From the NCBI RefSeq assembly GCF_003626695.1, contig NZ_RBAH01000008.1, forward strand, positions 186,001-250,000: a stretch of DNA of 64,000 bases, in the 5' to 3' direction. Source of the DNA: Paenibacillus ginsengarvi. GTDB taxonomy: Bacteria; Bacillota; Bacilli; Paenibacillales; NBRC-103111. The stretch's first letter is position 1. Each line of letters opens with the position of its first letter. Both the position numbers and the translations under genes were made by a program. The notes below the pieces were generated by a model. That model saw only the letters and a list, made by a program, of their open reading frames with translations, did not search any database and was not told where the DNA came from. Positions 26,507-35,230 of this stretch are shown piece after piece.

Positions 26507-26550
26507 TCCGTATAATTTTATTATTTATTGTAGATTTCTCTCATTTATAG
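26507..26550 (+). promoter_or_regulatory. Shared upstream element, probable YesN-type regulator site (copy 1)
   Basis: TCCGTA (26507-26512), 14 bases, then ATTGTAGATTT (26527-26537) followed by CTCTCATTTATAG. A near copy with the same order and almost the same spacing lies at 32036-32078, upstream of the SBP at 32141. The response regulator encoded between them is the likely binder (inference). Confidence 0.5.
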
Positions 26551-26627
26551 CGTCTCCCGTTAACGGTAACATGTTGAATACAAAGCGATTCAACTATTAC
26601 CGAGTGCAGACAGGAGTGACGTTAGGT

Positions 26628-27548
26628 ATGGAGCAAGTGCGGCGGCGCACGACCAAATCCGGCGCGAGCCGGTGGAACAAATGGATCGAGCCGATATGGG
26701 GGTACGTGTTTATATCGCCATGGCTGATCGGCTTTTTCGTCTTGACGATCGGCCCGTTATCCCAATCGTTTTATTTATCGCTGACTCAGTACAATTTGCT
26801 GGAGCTTCCCCAGTGGGTCGGCCTCGACAACTACAAGGAAATTTTGGCGGAGGACGATACGTTCTGGAAATCGCTGCAAGTAACGCTTACGTATGTGGGG
26901 CTGTCGGTGCCGCTCAAATTGATGTTTGCGCTGCTCGTCGCTCTGCTGCTGTTCCGGGCGATCCGGGGCATGTCGATATTCCGGGCCGTCTTTTACTTGC
27001 CGTCCCTGATCGGGGGAAGTGTAGCGCTCGCGGCCATATGGCGCAACTTGTTCGGCATGGATGGGTTCATGAACCGGATCTTGGGCTTCTTCGGCTTGCA
27101 GGGCCTCGACTGGATCAACACGCCGGGGACGTCGCTTTACACGCTCGTACTGCTCGCGGTATGGCAGTTCGGTTCGTCGATGGTCATTTTCCTCGCCGGA
27201 CTGAAGCAAATTCCGCGGGATTTGTACGAATCCGCCTCGGTTGACGGAGCGTCGAAGGTGCGCAGTTTTTTTGCGATTACGCTGCCGATGCTGACGCCGA
27301 TTATTTTGTTCAATCTCGTGATGCAGATTATCGGCAGCTTCCAGATGTTCACCCAAGCTTTTATCGTCACGAAGGGCGGACCGATCAACTCGACGCTCGT
27401 GTACGCGCTGTATTTGTACCAGAAAGCTTTCGCCTATTTCAATATGGGATATGCGAGTGCGCTGGCTTGGATTTTGCTTGCGATCATCGGCATTTGTACG
27501 GCTCTGATCTTCTGGTCTTCGAAAAGGTGGGTACACTATGAAACGTAA
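26628..27548 (+). CDS. Sugar ABC transporter permease (MalF/UgpA type)
   Basis: A 306-residue membrane protein from ATG at 26628, which follows an AGGAG site; an upstream in-frame ATG at 26571 would add 19 residues that look non-coding. About six membrane segments are visible, starting with WGYVFISPWLIGFFVLTIGP. The EAA loop that contacts the ATPase is YESASVDGASKVRSFFAITL followed by PMLTPIILFN. It pairs with the next permease. No ATPase is encoded in this unit, so the MsmX-like ATPase at 11.6 kb may serve it. It probably works with the SBP at 32141. Confidence 0.92.
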   Translation: MEQVRRRTTKSGASRWNKWIEPIWGYVFISPWLIGFFVLTIGPLSQSFYLSLTQYNLLELPQWVGLDNYKEILAEDDTFWKSLQVTLTYVGLSVPLKLMFALLVALLLFRAIRGMSIFRAVFYLPSLIGGSVALAAIWRNLFGMDGFMNRILGFFGLQGLDWINTPGTSLYTLVLLAVWQFGSSMVIFLAGLKQIPRDLYESASVDGASKVRSFFAITLPMLTPIILFNLVMQIIGSFQMFTQAFIVTKGGPINSTLVYALYLYQKAFAYFNMGYASALAWILLAIIGICTALIFWSSKRWVHYET

Positions 27549-28404
27549 CGAATCGGCAGGAAGGAGCTTGTCGGGGATGAAGCTGGATACAATCTATCGT
27601 TATATCGTTCTTTTACTCGGCAGCCTGGTAATGATTTATCCGGTTTTATGGCTCGTCGGCAACGCTTTAAAATCGAACGAGGATATTCCGAAAGCACAGC
27701 TGTTTCCAAGCAAGCTGCAGTGGAGCAATTTCGCCGAAGGATGGACGGCGATACCTGGGTTTAGCTTTGCGCATTTTTTTGCCAATTCGTTCTTGATCGC
27801 AGTGCTTTCCGTCATCGGCACGCTGCTGTCCAGCGCGCTAGTCGCTTACGGGTTCGCCCGGCTCCGGTTTCCGCTGCAAAACTTGTGGTTCGGCATCCTG
27901 ATGATGACGCTTATGCTTCCGGCGCAGGTGACGCTGGTGCCGCAGTACATTTTGTTCAAGTCGTTCGACTGGGTCGGCACGACGCTGCCGCTGATCGTAC
28001 CGCATTTTTTGGCGGTCAGCCCGTTCTTCGTGTTCCTGATCGTTCAGTTTATTCGCGGCATTCCGAAGGACCTCGATGAATCGGCCAAAATCGACGGCTG
28101 CTCGACGATCGGGATCGCGTTCCGCATCGTGCTGCCGCTGTGCACCCCGGCCTTCATCACGACGGCGATATTCAGCTTCATCTGGACCTGGGACGATTTC
28201 CTCGGACAGATGATCTATTTGACCGATACGGCGAAGTTTACGGTGCCGCTGGCGCTCCGTTTGTTCCTCGATAACACGTCGGCGGTTACCTGGGGACCGA
28301 TGTATGCGATGGCGCTGCTGTCCGTCATTCCTTGCTTCGTGCTGTTCCTGTTGGCGCAAAAATATTTTGTGGAGGGAATTGCCACGACCGGAATCAAAGG
28401 CTAG
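27538..28404 (+). CDS. Sugar ABC transporter permease (MalG/UgpE type)
   Basis: A 288-residue permease overlapping the previous gene by 11 bases. Hydrophobic segments and the EAA loop LDESAKIDGCSTIGIAFRIV followed by LPLCTPAFITT identify the MalG half of a CUT1 importer. The C-terminal QKYFVEGIATTGIKG is typical of this family. It forms a heterodimeric channel with the upstream permease. It is followed 69 bases later by the YesM-type kinase, suggesting one transcript for permeases and regulators. Confidence 0.93.
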   Translation: MKRNESAGRSLSGMKLDTIYRYIVLLLGSLVMIYPVLWLVGNALKSNEDIPKAQLFPSKLQWSNFAEGWTAIPGFSFAHFFANSFLIAVLSVIGTLLSSALVAYGFARLRFPLQNLWFGILMMTLMLPAQVTLVPQYILFKSFDWVGTTLPLIVPHFLAVSPFFVFLIVQFIRGIPKDLDESAKIDGCSTIGIAFRIVLPLCTPAFITTAIFSFIWTWDDFLGQMIYLTDTAKFTVPLALRLFLDNTSAVTWGPMYAMALLSVIPCFVLFLLAQKYFVEGIATTGIKG

Positions 28405-28473
28405 TATTTACGTCAGGCGTTTTCGGCCTTATGCTGTATATAGAAACGGTCAGGAAGGCAGAGGAGGCACACG

Positions 28474-30240
28474 ATGAGAAACCCGTTCAAGCTATTTTCG
28501 TTTCAGGCGACGTTTCTGGTTTCGTTTCTGGCCATATCCGTGCTGCTTATCCTGCTTCTCGGCCTGACAAGCTATTATATTACGAATCAGGAAGTCGTGC
28601 AGCAAACGATATCGTCGCGAAAGCTGCTGCTGGAGCAGATCAACAAGCAGCTCGACATGCAGCTGCAATCCGTCGAATTCGATTCGCTGGCGCTGGCGAG
28701 TAATCCGAAGCTGATCCATTATTTGGAGTTTAACACGGACCCGTTTGAGCGGATCGGCCAAACGTCAGAGCTGATCGATCTGCTCAGCCGTCCCGGCTAC
28801 GTGAAGGAAGGCATTCAGTCCGTACAGCTGTATGCGAAGTTTGCGTCGGGGAGCAGCCACATCGCCGGAAGCGGGGTGTACGAATACGGCGTCCTCGAGC
28901 AGGCGATCTGGTACAACCAGATCCAAGATGCCGACTATTGCTGGGTCGGGTCTCATCCGATCGAAGTAGGCGATTATTCGGAGGAAGACCGGCAAGTGAT
29001 CAGCTTCGCTCGCAAAGTAATGTCGGCCTCGGGCAAGGAGGCCGGCATTCTTGTCGTCAACGTCAAATTGTCGTACTTGCAGAAGCTGGCGTTCGGCAGC
29101 AAGACGGATGCGAGCCGATTTATTCTCGACACGAACCGGAGGCTGATCGCGCAGTTCAGCGGCGGCTCGGCCGCCCCCGTAGCGTATGACGATGCAAGCG
29201 GGGGGATCGCAGCCATTCTGGATCGATCCCCGGCCGATCAATATGCGGTCGCCCATGCAGGCGGGAAATCGCTTATTATTTGGAACAAGCAGAACCAGAC
29301 GTCGTGGGTAACGATGGACGTCATCCCGTGGGATACCATTACAACCGGCAGCCGGCGCATAGCGAACGTCATTTGGCTAGTCGTCGGCTTGTGTATCCTG
29401 CTTGCGGTTCCGATGGCTTATTTATTGTCCGTACAGTTCGCGGCGCCGATCCGGCGGCTCATCCGCGCGATGAACGCGATGAAAATCGGCAAGTGGGACG
29501 TTCGGATCGAAAATGAGTACCGCAACGAGTTCGGCCATCTGAACGACAACTTCAACGACATGACGCAGCGCATCGAAACGCTGATCGAGCAGGTGACGGA
29601 GCAAAACCGGCGCAAGCGCGAAGCGGAGATGCAGGTGCTTCAGGAGCAGATCAACCCGCACTTTCTGTACAATACGCTCGACATGATGAACTGGCACGCG
29701 ATCGAAGCCGGCTCGCGCGACATTAGCCGCATGCTGGCGCTGCTCGGCAAGATGCTGCGGATCGGACTGTCCAGCGGAGCGTCCTTTATTAGCGTCCGCA
29801 AAGAAATCGAACATCTGCAATGCTACGCAGAGCTGCAGACGATTCGCTACAAGAATACGATCCAGTTCGTCATCGACGTTCCGGAAACGATGAAGCAGTA
29901 TTACATCCCGAAGCTGATCGTCCAGCCGTTCGTGGAGAACAGCCTCATTCACGGCCTGCACGGCCGCAGCGAAGGAATTGTCGCGATTACGGGCTGGGAA
30001 GACGCCGACGGCATTTATTTCAAGATCGAAGACAACGGACACGGTATGAATCTGGACAGCGACGCACCCGGGAGGGAGCATAACGGGATTCGCAATGTAC
30101 GAGAACGGATACAGCTCTATTTCGGCGACCGTTATGGGGTTCGCTTGTTCAGCGAACTGGGTCAAGGGACAAGCGTGACGCTCCATATGCCCAAGCAAAC
30201 CGAGGAGCCGGCACAACGCATCGGGGGGGAACCGGCATGA
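28474..30240 (+). CDS. YesM-type sensor histidine kinase
   Basis: A 588-residue membrane kinase. Transmembrane helix 1 lies near residues 13-34 and helix 2 near 296-318, enclosing an outside sensing domain of about 260 residues. A HAMP domain follows (QFAAPIRRLIRAMNAMKIGK). The phosphorylated histidine is H396 in QEQINPHFLYNTLDMMNWHA, the His_kinase signature. The ATP-binding domain has VENSLIHGLHG and IEDNGHGMN. Such kinases usually sense extracellular sugars, sometimes through a binding protein. It overlaps the response regulator by four bases (ATGA), and lies between the permeases and the SBP of a sugar importer, its likely target. Confidence 0.93.
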   Translation: MRNPFKLFSFQATFLVSFLAISVLLILLLGLTSYYITNQEVVQQTISSRKLLLEQINKQLDMQLQSVEFDSLALASNPKLIHYLEFNTDPFERIGQTSELIDLLSRPGYVKEGIQSVQLYAKFASGSSHIAGSGVYEYGVLEQAIWYNQIQDADYCWVGSHPIEVGDYSEEDRQVISFARKVMSASGKEAGILVVNVKLSYLQKLAFGSKTDASRFILDTNRRLIAQFSGGSAAPVAYDDASGGIAAILDRSPADQYAVAHAGGKSLIIWNKQNQTSWVTMDVIPWDTITTGSRRIANVIWLVVGLCILLAVPMAYLLSVQFAAPIRRLIRAMNAMKIGKWDVRIENEYRNEFGHLNDNFNDMTQRIETLIEQVTEQNRRKREAEMQVLQEQINPHFLYNTLDMMNWHAIEAGSRDISRMLALLGKMLRIGLSSGASFISVRKEIEHLQCYAELQTIRYKNTIQFVIDVPETMKQYYIPKLIVQPFVENSLIHGLHGRSEGIVAITGWEDADGIYFKIEDNGHGMNLDSDAPGREHNGIRNVRERIQLYFGDRYGVRLFSELGQGTSVTLHMPKQTEEPAQRIGGEPA

Positions 30241-31841
30241 TCAAGGCTGTCATTATCGACGACGATATGACGACCGTACAAGGACTGACGCGATCGGTCC
30301 GATGGGAGCAGTTCGGCATTCAGGTCGTTGGCACGGGGAAAAACGGCAAGGAGGGGCTTGAGCAGATCGAGGCCCACCGGCCGGACATTATTTTGACCGA
30401 TATTTTCATGCCGGTTATGAACGGCATCGATATGTTGAAGGAGCTGCGCGAGGCGGGAAATGCGGCGGAAGTGATCATTTTGAGCGGCTATGAGGATTTC
30501 AAGTACGCCCAGTCCGCGGTGAAGCTTCGCGTTAACGATTATTTGTCGAAGCCCGCCACGCTTGACGAGATCGAGCGCGTTCTTCAGGATGCCGTGAATC
30601 AAATAACGAAGCGGGAAACGGCAGAGAAGGAAGACAGGGAGCTGCGCGAGCTGCTGACGTTCCATAAACCGACGACGCGGCGGCAGCTGTTCAAAGGACT
30701 GCTGGAGCCCGGCTTTACCCAATCCGGCTTTTATCGCAAAGTGACGGACTATTTGCAGCTCGATTTCTCGGGGCAGTCGTATACGGTCGTCCTGATCGAA
30801 TTTTTCGTGGGGCGCGAGCGTACTTCGTACCGGCCAAACGATCTGGCTCTGTTCGCCTACGCTGTGCAAAATATTGTGAATGAGCTTGCCGATCATAAGG
30901 ATGGCGTCTACGTTGCGGATCTTCAGCGCAATCTGCTGTCGGTCATCGTCGCGGCGCCTTTCCATGCGAAACGGGATAGAGCCCGGCAAAAAGCGGTGCA
31001 GGTGGCGCAAGAGCTGTTAGAGCATGTGCGGGATTACTTGAAGCTCCAAGTATGGGCGGCGGTCGGTCCGGTTGCGGAGCATGTCGGCGATATTCCGAAG
31101 TCTTACGCAGTCGCGGTAGATCTGCTCGCCAGCCGGGATCGCGTGTCGGACAAGCAGCTTCTGCTCCAGGAGGACGTGCGGGAGCTGGCCCGGACCGTGC
31201 CGCGCCGGCCGATCGAGACGTACCAGGCGCTAGTTGACGCGGTCGTGCTCGGACAACAGGAGCAGGTGACGGCTTGCATCGAGGAGCTGACCGCCTTCCT
31301 GCGGGAGAGCAGTCCGAGCATCGGCGAGCTGAGGGAGTGTGCGATCGATATCGTCGGCATTTTGTCGCTAGCGCTGCATGAGAACGGCCTGCATCTCGAA
31401 TCGTTTCGCGCCGACGTGTCCATGTACAAGGAGCTGGAGCTGTTTTGCGGGGTCGCGGATTTTACCGGCTGGCTTGGCGATCTGCTGGTTCCCATATGCA
31501 GGACGATGGACGAGAGGAGCTCGCAGAAGCACCGCAAAACGATCGATTTCATCAAACGGTACGTACAGCAGCATTATGCGGAAGATATTACGCTCGACCT
31601 CATCGCCGAGAAAGTGTATTTGACCCGCAACTATTTAAGCCAAATTTTCAAGCAGGAAACCGGCGAAAACTACAACAGTTACTTGACGCGTTTCCGTATG
31701 GAAAAAGCGAAGGAGCTGCTGCTGTCCGGCAACTACAAAGTGTTCGAAATCGCGCAAATCGTCGGTTACAAAAACAATGCCTACTTCAGCCAGCTGTTCA
31801 AAAAGCATACCGGCTCGTATCCGTCCGAGCTGAATAAATAA
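30237..31841 (+). CDS. YesN-type response regulator with AraC output domain
   Basis: A 534-residue regulator. The receiver domain occupies residues 1-120 with acidic D8-D10, phospho-acceptor D55 in IILTDIFMPVMNG and lysine in DYLSKPATLDE. A middle region of about 280 residues follows. The C-terminal double helix-turn-helix is of AraC type: DITLDLIAEKVYLTRNYLSQ, IFKQETGENYNSYLTRFRME and FEIAQIVGYKNNAYFSQLFK. With the overlapping kinase it probably activates the sugar-import genes. Duplicated elements at 26507 and 32036, in front of the permeases and the SBP, are the best candidate targets. Confidence 0.93.
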   Translation: MIKAVIIDDDMTTVQGLTRSVRWEQFGIQVVGTGKNGKEGLEQIEAHRPDIILTDIFMPVMNGIDMLKELREAGNAAEVIILSGYEDFKYAQSAVKLRVNDYLSKPATLDEIERVLQDAVNQITKRETAEKEDRELRELLTFHKPTTRRQLFKGLLEPGFTQSGFYRKVTDYLQLDFSGQSYTVVLIEFFVGRERTSYRPNDLALFAYAVQNIVNELADHKDGVYVADLQRNLLSVIVAAPFHAKRDRARQKAVQVAQELLEHVRDYLKLQVWAAVGPVAEHVGDIPKSYAVAVDLLASRDRVSDKQLLLQEDVRELARTVPRRPIETYQALVDAVVLGQQEQVTACIEELTAFLRESSPSIGELRECAIDIVGILSLALHENGLHLESFRADVSMYKELELFCGVADFTGWLGDLLVPICRTMDERSSQKHRKTIDFIKRYVQQHYAEDITLDLIAEKVYLTRNYLSQIFKQETGENYNSYLTRFRMEKAKELLLSGNYKVFEIAQIVGYKNNAYFSQLFKKHTGSYPSELNK

Positions 31842-31846
31842 GATAA

Positions 31847-31975
31847 CCCCACAAAGTGGAGATTAGGCTTCGAAGCTGGGGGCTCCCCCGAAAGTAATAG
31901 GAGTAAGCTACGGAGGCTCACGTCACTTTCGGGGGAATCGATTGTTCCAAATACTTTGCGGGGAGCCCAGAAACT
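31847..31975 (+). repeat. Nested inverted repeats with competing partners
   Basis: TCCCCCGAAAGT (31884-31895) is the exact reverse complement of ACTTTCGGGGGA (31925-31936). The longer left arm GGGCTCCCCCGAAAGT (31880-31895) also pairs, at 14 of 16 positions, with ACTTTGCGGGGAGCCC further right (about 31958-31973). An outer CCCCACAAAGT (31847-31857) can pair with the same ACTTTGCGGGG. The two right-hand partners cannot both be used, so alternative folds are possible. It lies in the 299-base gap after the response regulator. Confidence 0.65.
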
Positions 31976-31989
31976 TATAAATTCTAGGC

Positions 31990-32020
31990 CGCTTCTTTTC
32001 GCGAAGAAGCGTTTCTTTTT
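31990..32020 (+). terminator. Terminator after the YesN-type regulator
   Basis: CGCTTCTT (31990-31997) pairs with AAGAAGCG (32004-32011) around a TTCGCG loop, followed by TTTCTTTTT. It separates the regulators from the SBP promoter. Confidence 0.8.
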
Positions 32021-32035
32021 CTCTATCCCGCACAA

Positions 32036-32099
32036 TCCGTAATTTTTAATAGAGATTGTAGATTTGTCTTATTTTTAAAAAAATCGCCGATTCTATAAT
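32036..32099 (+). promoter_or_regulatory. Shared upstream element (copy 2) and promoter of the SBP at 32141
   Basis: TCCGTA (32036-32041), 13 bases, then ATTGTAGATTT (32055-32065) and GTCTTATTTTTA. Compare 26507-26550. A TATAAT at 32094-32099 is the probable -10, about 40 bases before the ATG. There is no good -35 hexamer at 17 bases, which fits an activator-dependent promoter. Confidence 0.55.
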
Positions 32100-32140
32100 A
32101 AAAGGTGTAGGAAAGAAATCACCAGAGGGGTGTATGCATA

Positions 32141-33493
32141 ATGAGGAGACAGAATCGGTCCACACGGCGATTACTAGGTTCGGTTATGGCGGTAACGGTA
32201 TTAGGGGGCTTGCTCGCAGGCTGTGTGCCGACGGAAAAGAAAAGCAGCGATCAACCCGCCGCCGGCTCGACCAATTCGGAAGCGCTTCAAAATGTGGAGC
32301 TGCGGTTTGCGTGGTGGGGTAGCCAGGGCCGGCACGACCGGACGCTGAAAGCGATCGAGAAATTCCAGCAGCTTCACCCGAACATCAAAATCAAGCCGGA
32401 ATATACAAGCTTCGACGGGTATTGGGAAAAGCTGTCCACGCAGGTCGCCGGCAGCAACGCGCCGGATTTGATGCAGATGAGCGTTCTTTACATTAAGGAA
32501 TATTCCGACCGCGGCGTGCTTGCCGATATGACTCCGTATGCGAACAAAGAAATTCGCATCGCCGATCTGAACAAGGAAGTCATAACGGGTCAAGGCACAA
32601 TCGGCGGCAAACTGACCGGGCTGCCGGTATCGGATAACGCGAACGTGCTCATTTACAATAAAGAAATGTATCAGCAGGCCGGCATCGAGCCGCCGAAGCT
32701 GGATATGACGTGGCAGGAGTTTTTCGATAAGGCGCGCGAAATCAAGGCGAAGCTCGGCGACAAAGTGTACGGTGCGTTCGATATGTCGGCGTCGCTGGAA
32801 GCGTTCATGTATTACGCCTTCTCGGTCGGGGATACGATGTACAAAGGCAACAAGCTCGGCTATAACGATCAAACGTTCCGCAACTGGCTGAAAATGTGGG
32901 ACGATGCCCGCAAAGAAGGGACCGTGCCGACTGCCGCAATGACGGCTTCGTTTTTGCCGCTTGGCAACTTCGATCCGAACAAGGACGCGCTTATGCGAGG
33001 CATCGTGCCGATCATCGGCCCGCAATTTACGGCGACATTCCCGGCGTATGAGAACGTCATGAAGGACAAAATCGACATGGTCTCCTTCCCGAAGGATAAG
33101 ATGAGCGGAGGCGCGCTGCTGCCCGCCATGCTCCTGTCGATGTCGGCCAAATCGAAGCATCCGAAGGAAGCGGCGATGTTTGTGGACTTTTTCCTTAATT
33201 CGCAGGAAGCCGCCGACGTGCTCGAAATCGAGAGAGGACTGCCGGAAAACAAAAAAATACTCGAATATTTGACCCCGCGATTTAACGATCGCGACAAAAA
33301 AATGGTGAAGATGCTTGAGCATGTGACCAGCAGTAAACCAAGCATGTACGACGGCGGGCCGAAAGGAACCGGCGAGGTGACCAAGCTGTTCGAACAAACG
33401 GTGCAAAAGCTGCAATTCGGCAAAGCATCCATCGACGATGTCGTCGCTGAATTCCGCAAAGAAGCCGATAAAATTTTCGAGAAAAACAACTAA
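32141..33493 (+). CDS. Extracellular sugar-binding lipoprotein (CUT1 type)
   Basis: A 450-residue protein. The lipobox LLAGC places the acylated cysteine at residue 28. The mature N-terminus has LRFAWWGSQGRHDRTLKAIE and FQQLHPNIKIKPEYTSFDGY, the classic start of a UgpB/MalE-type oligosaccharide-binding domain, then YWEKLSTQVAGSNAPDLMQM. It differs from the four orphan SBPs, which lack this WWG opening. It probably delivers substrate to the permease pair at 26.6 kb, from which it is separated by the regulatory genes. The next gene, a dehydrogenase, may process the imported sugar. The start is supported by AGAGGGGTG upstream. Confidence 0.93.
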   Translation: MRRQNRSTRRLLGSVMAVTVLGGLLAGCVPTEKKSSDQPAAGSTNSEALQNVELRFAWWGSQGRHDRTLKAIEKFQQLHPNIKIKPEYTSFDGYWEKLSTQVAGSNAPDLMQMSVLYIKEYSDRGVLADMTPYANKEIRIADLNKEVITGQGTIGGKLTGLPVSDNANVLIYNKEMYQQAGIEPPKLDMTWQEFFDKAREIKAKLGDKVYGAFDMSASLEAFMYYAFSVGDTMYKGNKLGYNDQTFRNWLKMWDDARKEGTVPTAAMTASFLPLGNFDPNKDALMRGIVPIIGPQFTATFPAYENVMKDKIDMVSFPKDKMSGGALLPAMLLSMSAKSKHPKEAAMFVDFFLNSQEAADVLEIERGLPENKKILEYLTPRFNDRDKKMVKMLEHVTSSKPSMYDGGPKGTGEVTKLFEQTVQKLQFGKASIDDVVAEFRKEADKIFEKNN

Positions 33494-33557
33494 GGTTAAG
33501 CGCGCTTTCAAGCGGAACGCTGCCATAACTTGCGCCAGTAAGGGGGAAATATCCGGC

Positions 33558-34568
33558 ATGAGCGAAAGACAGTTTTCCGTCATCGGCTGCCAGCATGCGC
33601 ATATCGGGATTTTTATCGACGAAATGCTGAAGCTGGGCTATAGCTGCGCGGGCATCTATGAAGAAGAAGGGTGTGAGCTGCCCCGCACTTTGGCGGATCA
33701 GTACGGAGTTCCTCTTACTCGAAATAAAGAGGAGCTGCTCGGCGAAAACGTCGCCTTCGTCGGCTGCTCGGCGATCAACAGCGACAAGCTCGACGTCATC
33801 GAGCTGTGCGAAAGCCGGGGTAAGCACGTGATGGTGGACAAGCCGGCGGCGGTTAGCCGCGAAGGGCTGGAGCGTCTGAAGGCGGTCGTGGAGCGAAATC
33901 GTATCCAGATCGGCATGCTGCTGACCGAGAGATTCCATCCGGCGATCTACACCGTCAAGAAACAGATCGAGAAAGGAGCGCTCGGGGACATCGTGACGAT
34001 CGGCATGCGGAAGCCGCACCGGCTGAATGCCGCTTCCCGCCCGGAATGGTTTTATTCCAAAAGGCTGTCCGGCGGCATCCTGATCGATCTGCTCGTTCAC
34101 GACTTCGACCTGCTCCGCTGGCTGACCGGCAAGGAACTCGTAACGATCGGCGGATATGTAGGGAAAACGATTATGCCCGAGCATCCGACGTTTTACAACT
34201 CGGCGAGCTTGCAGGTGGTTTTGGAAGATAGCATCGTTGCCCAGCTGTATGCCGACTGGCATTCGCCGGTCGGGGGCTGGTCGTGGGGCGACGGCCGCAT
34301 CTTCGTAACCGGAACGGACAGCTTCGTGGAGCTTAGGCTGCACGGCGACCCGCTGGTCGGCCTCGATCCGGTCGTCATCCGTTCGACGAACGGCGAGTCC
34401 GTCGAATGCTTACCCGCGTTGGAGCCGCCCTGTACGATCACTCAGGATTGGCTGCGGCGGATCGGCGGGGAGGCGAGCATGATCACACACGACGATATCG
34501 TAAAAGCAACGGAGGCGACTATTCTCGCCGATCAAGCAGTAACGTATTTGAACCGCTTTGAAGCATAA
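33558..34568 (+). CDS. Gfo/Idh/MocA-family oxidoreductase
   Basis: A 336-residue NAD(P)-dependent dehydrogenase from ATG at 33558, which follows AGGGGG; the longer upstream frame lacks support. The nucleotide-binding opening is atypical (FSVIGCQHAHIGIFIDEML instead of GxGxxG). The catalytic KP motif is present as VMVDKPAAVS (94-96), and the helix with the usual catalytic Asp/His is SGGILIDLLVHDFDLLRW (D177, H181). Members oxidise or reduce sugars, inositols and related alcohols in the cytoplasm. It sits 64 bases after the SBP gene, so it probably acts on the imported sugar. A bidirectional terminator follows. Confidence 0.88.
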   Translation: MSERQFSVIGCQHAHIGIFIDEMLKLGYSCAGIYEEEGCELPRTLADQYGVPLTRNKEELLGENVAFVGCSAINSDKLDVIELCESRGKHVMVDKPAAVSREGLERLKAVVERNRIQIGMLLTERFHPAIYTVKKQIEKGALGDIVTIGMRKPHRLNAASRPEWFYSKRLSGGILIDLLVHDFDLLRWLTGKELVTIGGYVGKTIMPEHPTFYNSASLQVVLEDSIVAQLYADWHSPVGGWSWGDGRIFVTGTDSFVELRLHGDPLVGLDPVVIRSTNGESVECLPALEPPCTITQDWLRRIGGEASMITHDDIVKATEATILADQAVTYLNRFEA

Positions 34569-34587
34569 GCAGTCGAATAGCCCATAT

Positions 34588-34632
34588 AAAAACCCGTATC
34601 CCCAGCTTTTGCATGGGGTTACGGGTTTTTGC
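34588..34632 (+). terminator. Bidirectional terminator
   Basis: AAAAACCCGTATCCCC pairs with GGGGTTACGGGTTTTT across a short loop, with A-run and T-run flanks. It serves both the dehydrogenase on the plus strand and the LOG gene on the minus strand. Confidence 0.88.
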
Positions 34633-34648
34633 CGATTGTCACGCCGAT

Positions 34649-35230
34649 TCAGGCGCGCGGAGCGGCGGAATACGTTTTGACGGATGGAGCCTCATAACGG
34701 GCAAACTGGTCGAGGATCCCGGAGGCGGTGTCGCTTGTTAGGATCATGCCGCGGTATTTCGGCTGCATGAAGCCTTCCCGCTCCATTACCTCGAACATCG
34801 CCACGAGCGGGTCGTAATACCGGTTGACGTTCAACAGCCCGCACGGCTTCGGATGCAGTCCGAGCTGTCCCCATGTGAACATCTCGAAGTATTCCTCCAT
34901 CGTTCCGGGGCCGCCGGGAAGGGCGATGAAGGCGTCCGCCAACTCGGCGATCTTCGCCTTGCGTTCGTGCATCGAGTCGACAAGCACGAGCTCGGTCAGC
35001 CCTTGATGCGCGATTTCGCGATTTTGCAAAAAACGGGGCAAAATGCCGATCGCTTCGCCGCCCGCCTCCAGCACCGCATCGGCGACAGCACCCATCAGCC
35101 CTACGTTCGCTCCGCCGTAAACCAGCGTCAATCCGCGCCTGGCGAGCTCTTTGCCCAGCATTTTGGCGTTTTGTTTATATAGGGGGGAGGCTCCTTCGCT
35201 GGAGCCGCAAAAAACAGCGATTGTTTTCAA
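34649..35230 (-). CDS. LOG family protein (nucleotide 5'-monophosphate phosphoribohydrolase type)
   Basis: A 193-residue Rossmann-like protein. The family signature PGGPGTMEE lies at residues 105-113, with the companion SMHERKAKIAELADAFIALP just before it and CGSSEGASPLY near the N-terminus. In plants and bacteria these enzymes cleave the N-glycosidic bond of cytokinin or AMP-type nucleotides, releasing ribose 5-phosphate. The physiological role in Firmicutes is unsettled. It stands alone on the minus strand and shares a terminator with the preceding gene. The length and motif order are normal. Confidence 0.92.
   Translation of the reverse strand: MKTIAVFCGSSEGASPLYKQNAKMLGKELARRGLTLVYGGANVGLMGAVADAVLEAGGEAIGILPRFLQNREIAHQGLTELVLVDSMHERKAKIAELADAFIALPGGPGTMEEYFEMFTWGQLGLHPKPCGLLNVNRYYDPLVAMFEVMEREGFMQPKYRGMILTSDTASGILDQFARYEAPSVKTYSAAPRA

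Noticed and set aside
32201..33583. A 460-residue open frame on the minus strand
   Set aside because: Antisense to a clear solute-binding protein. The His/Arg/Phe-rich translation is typical of a shadow frame.
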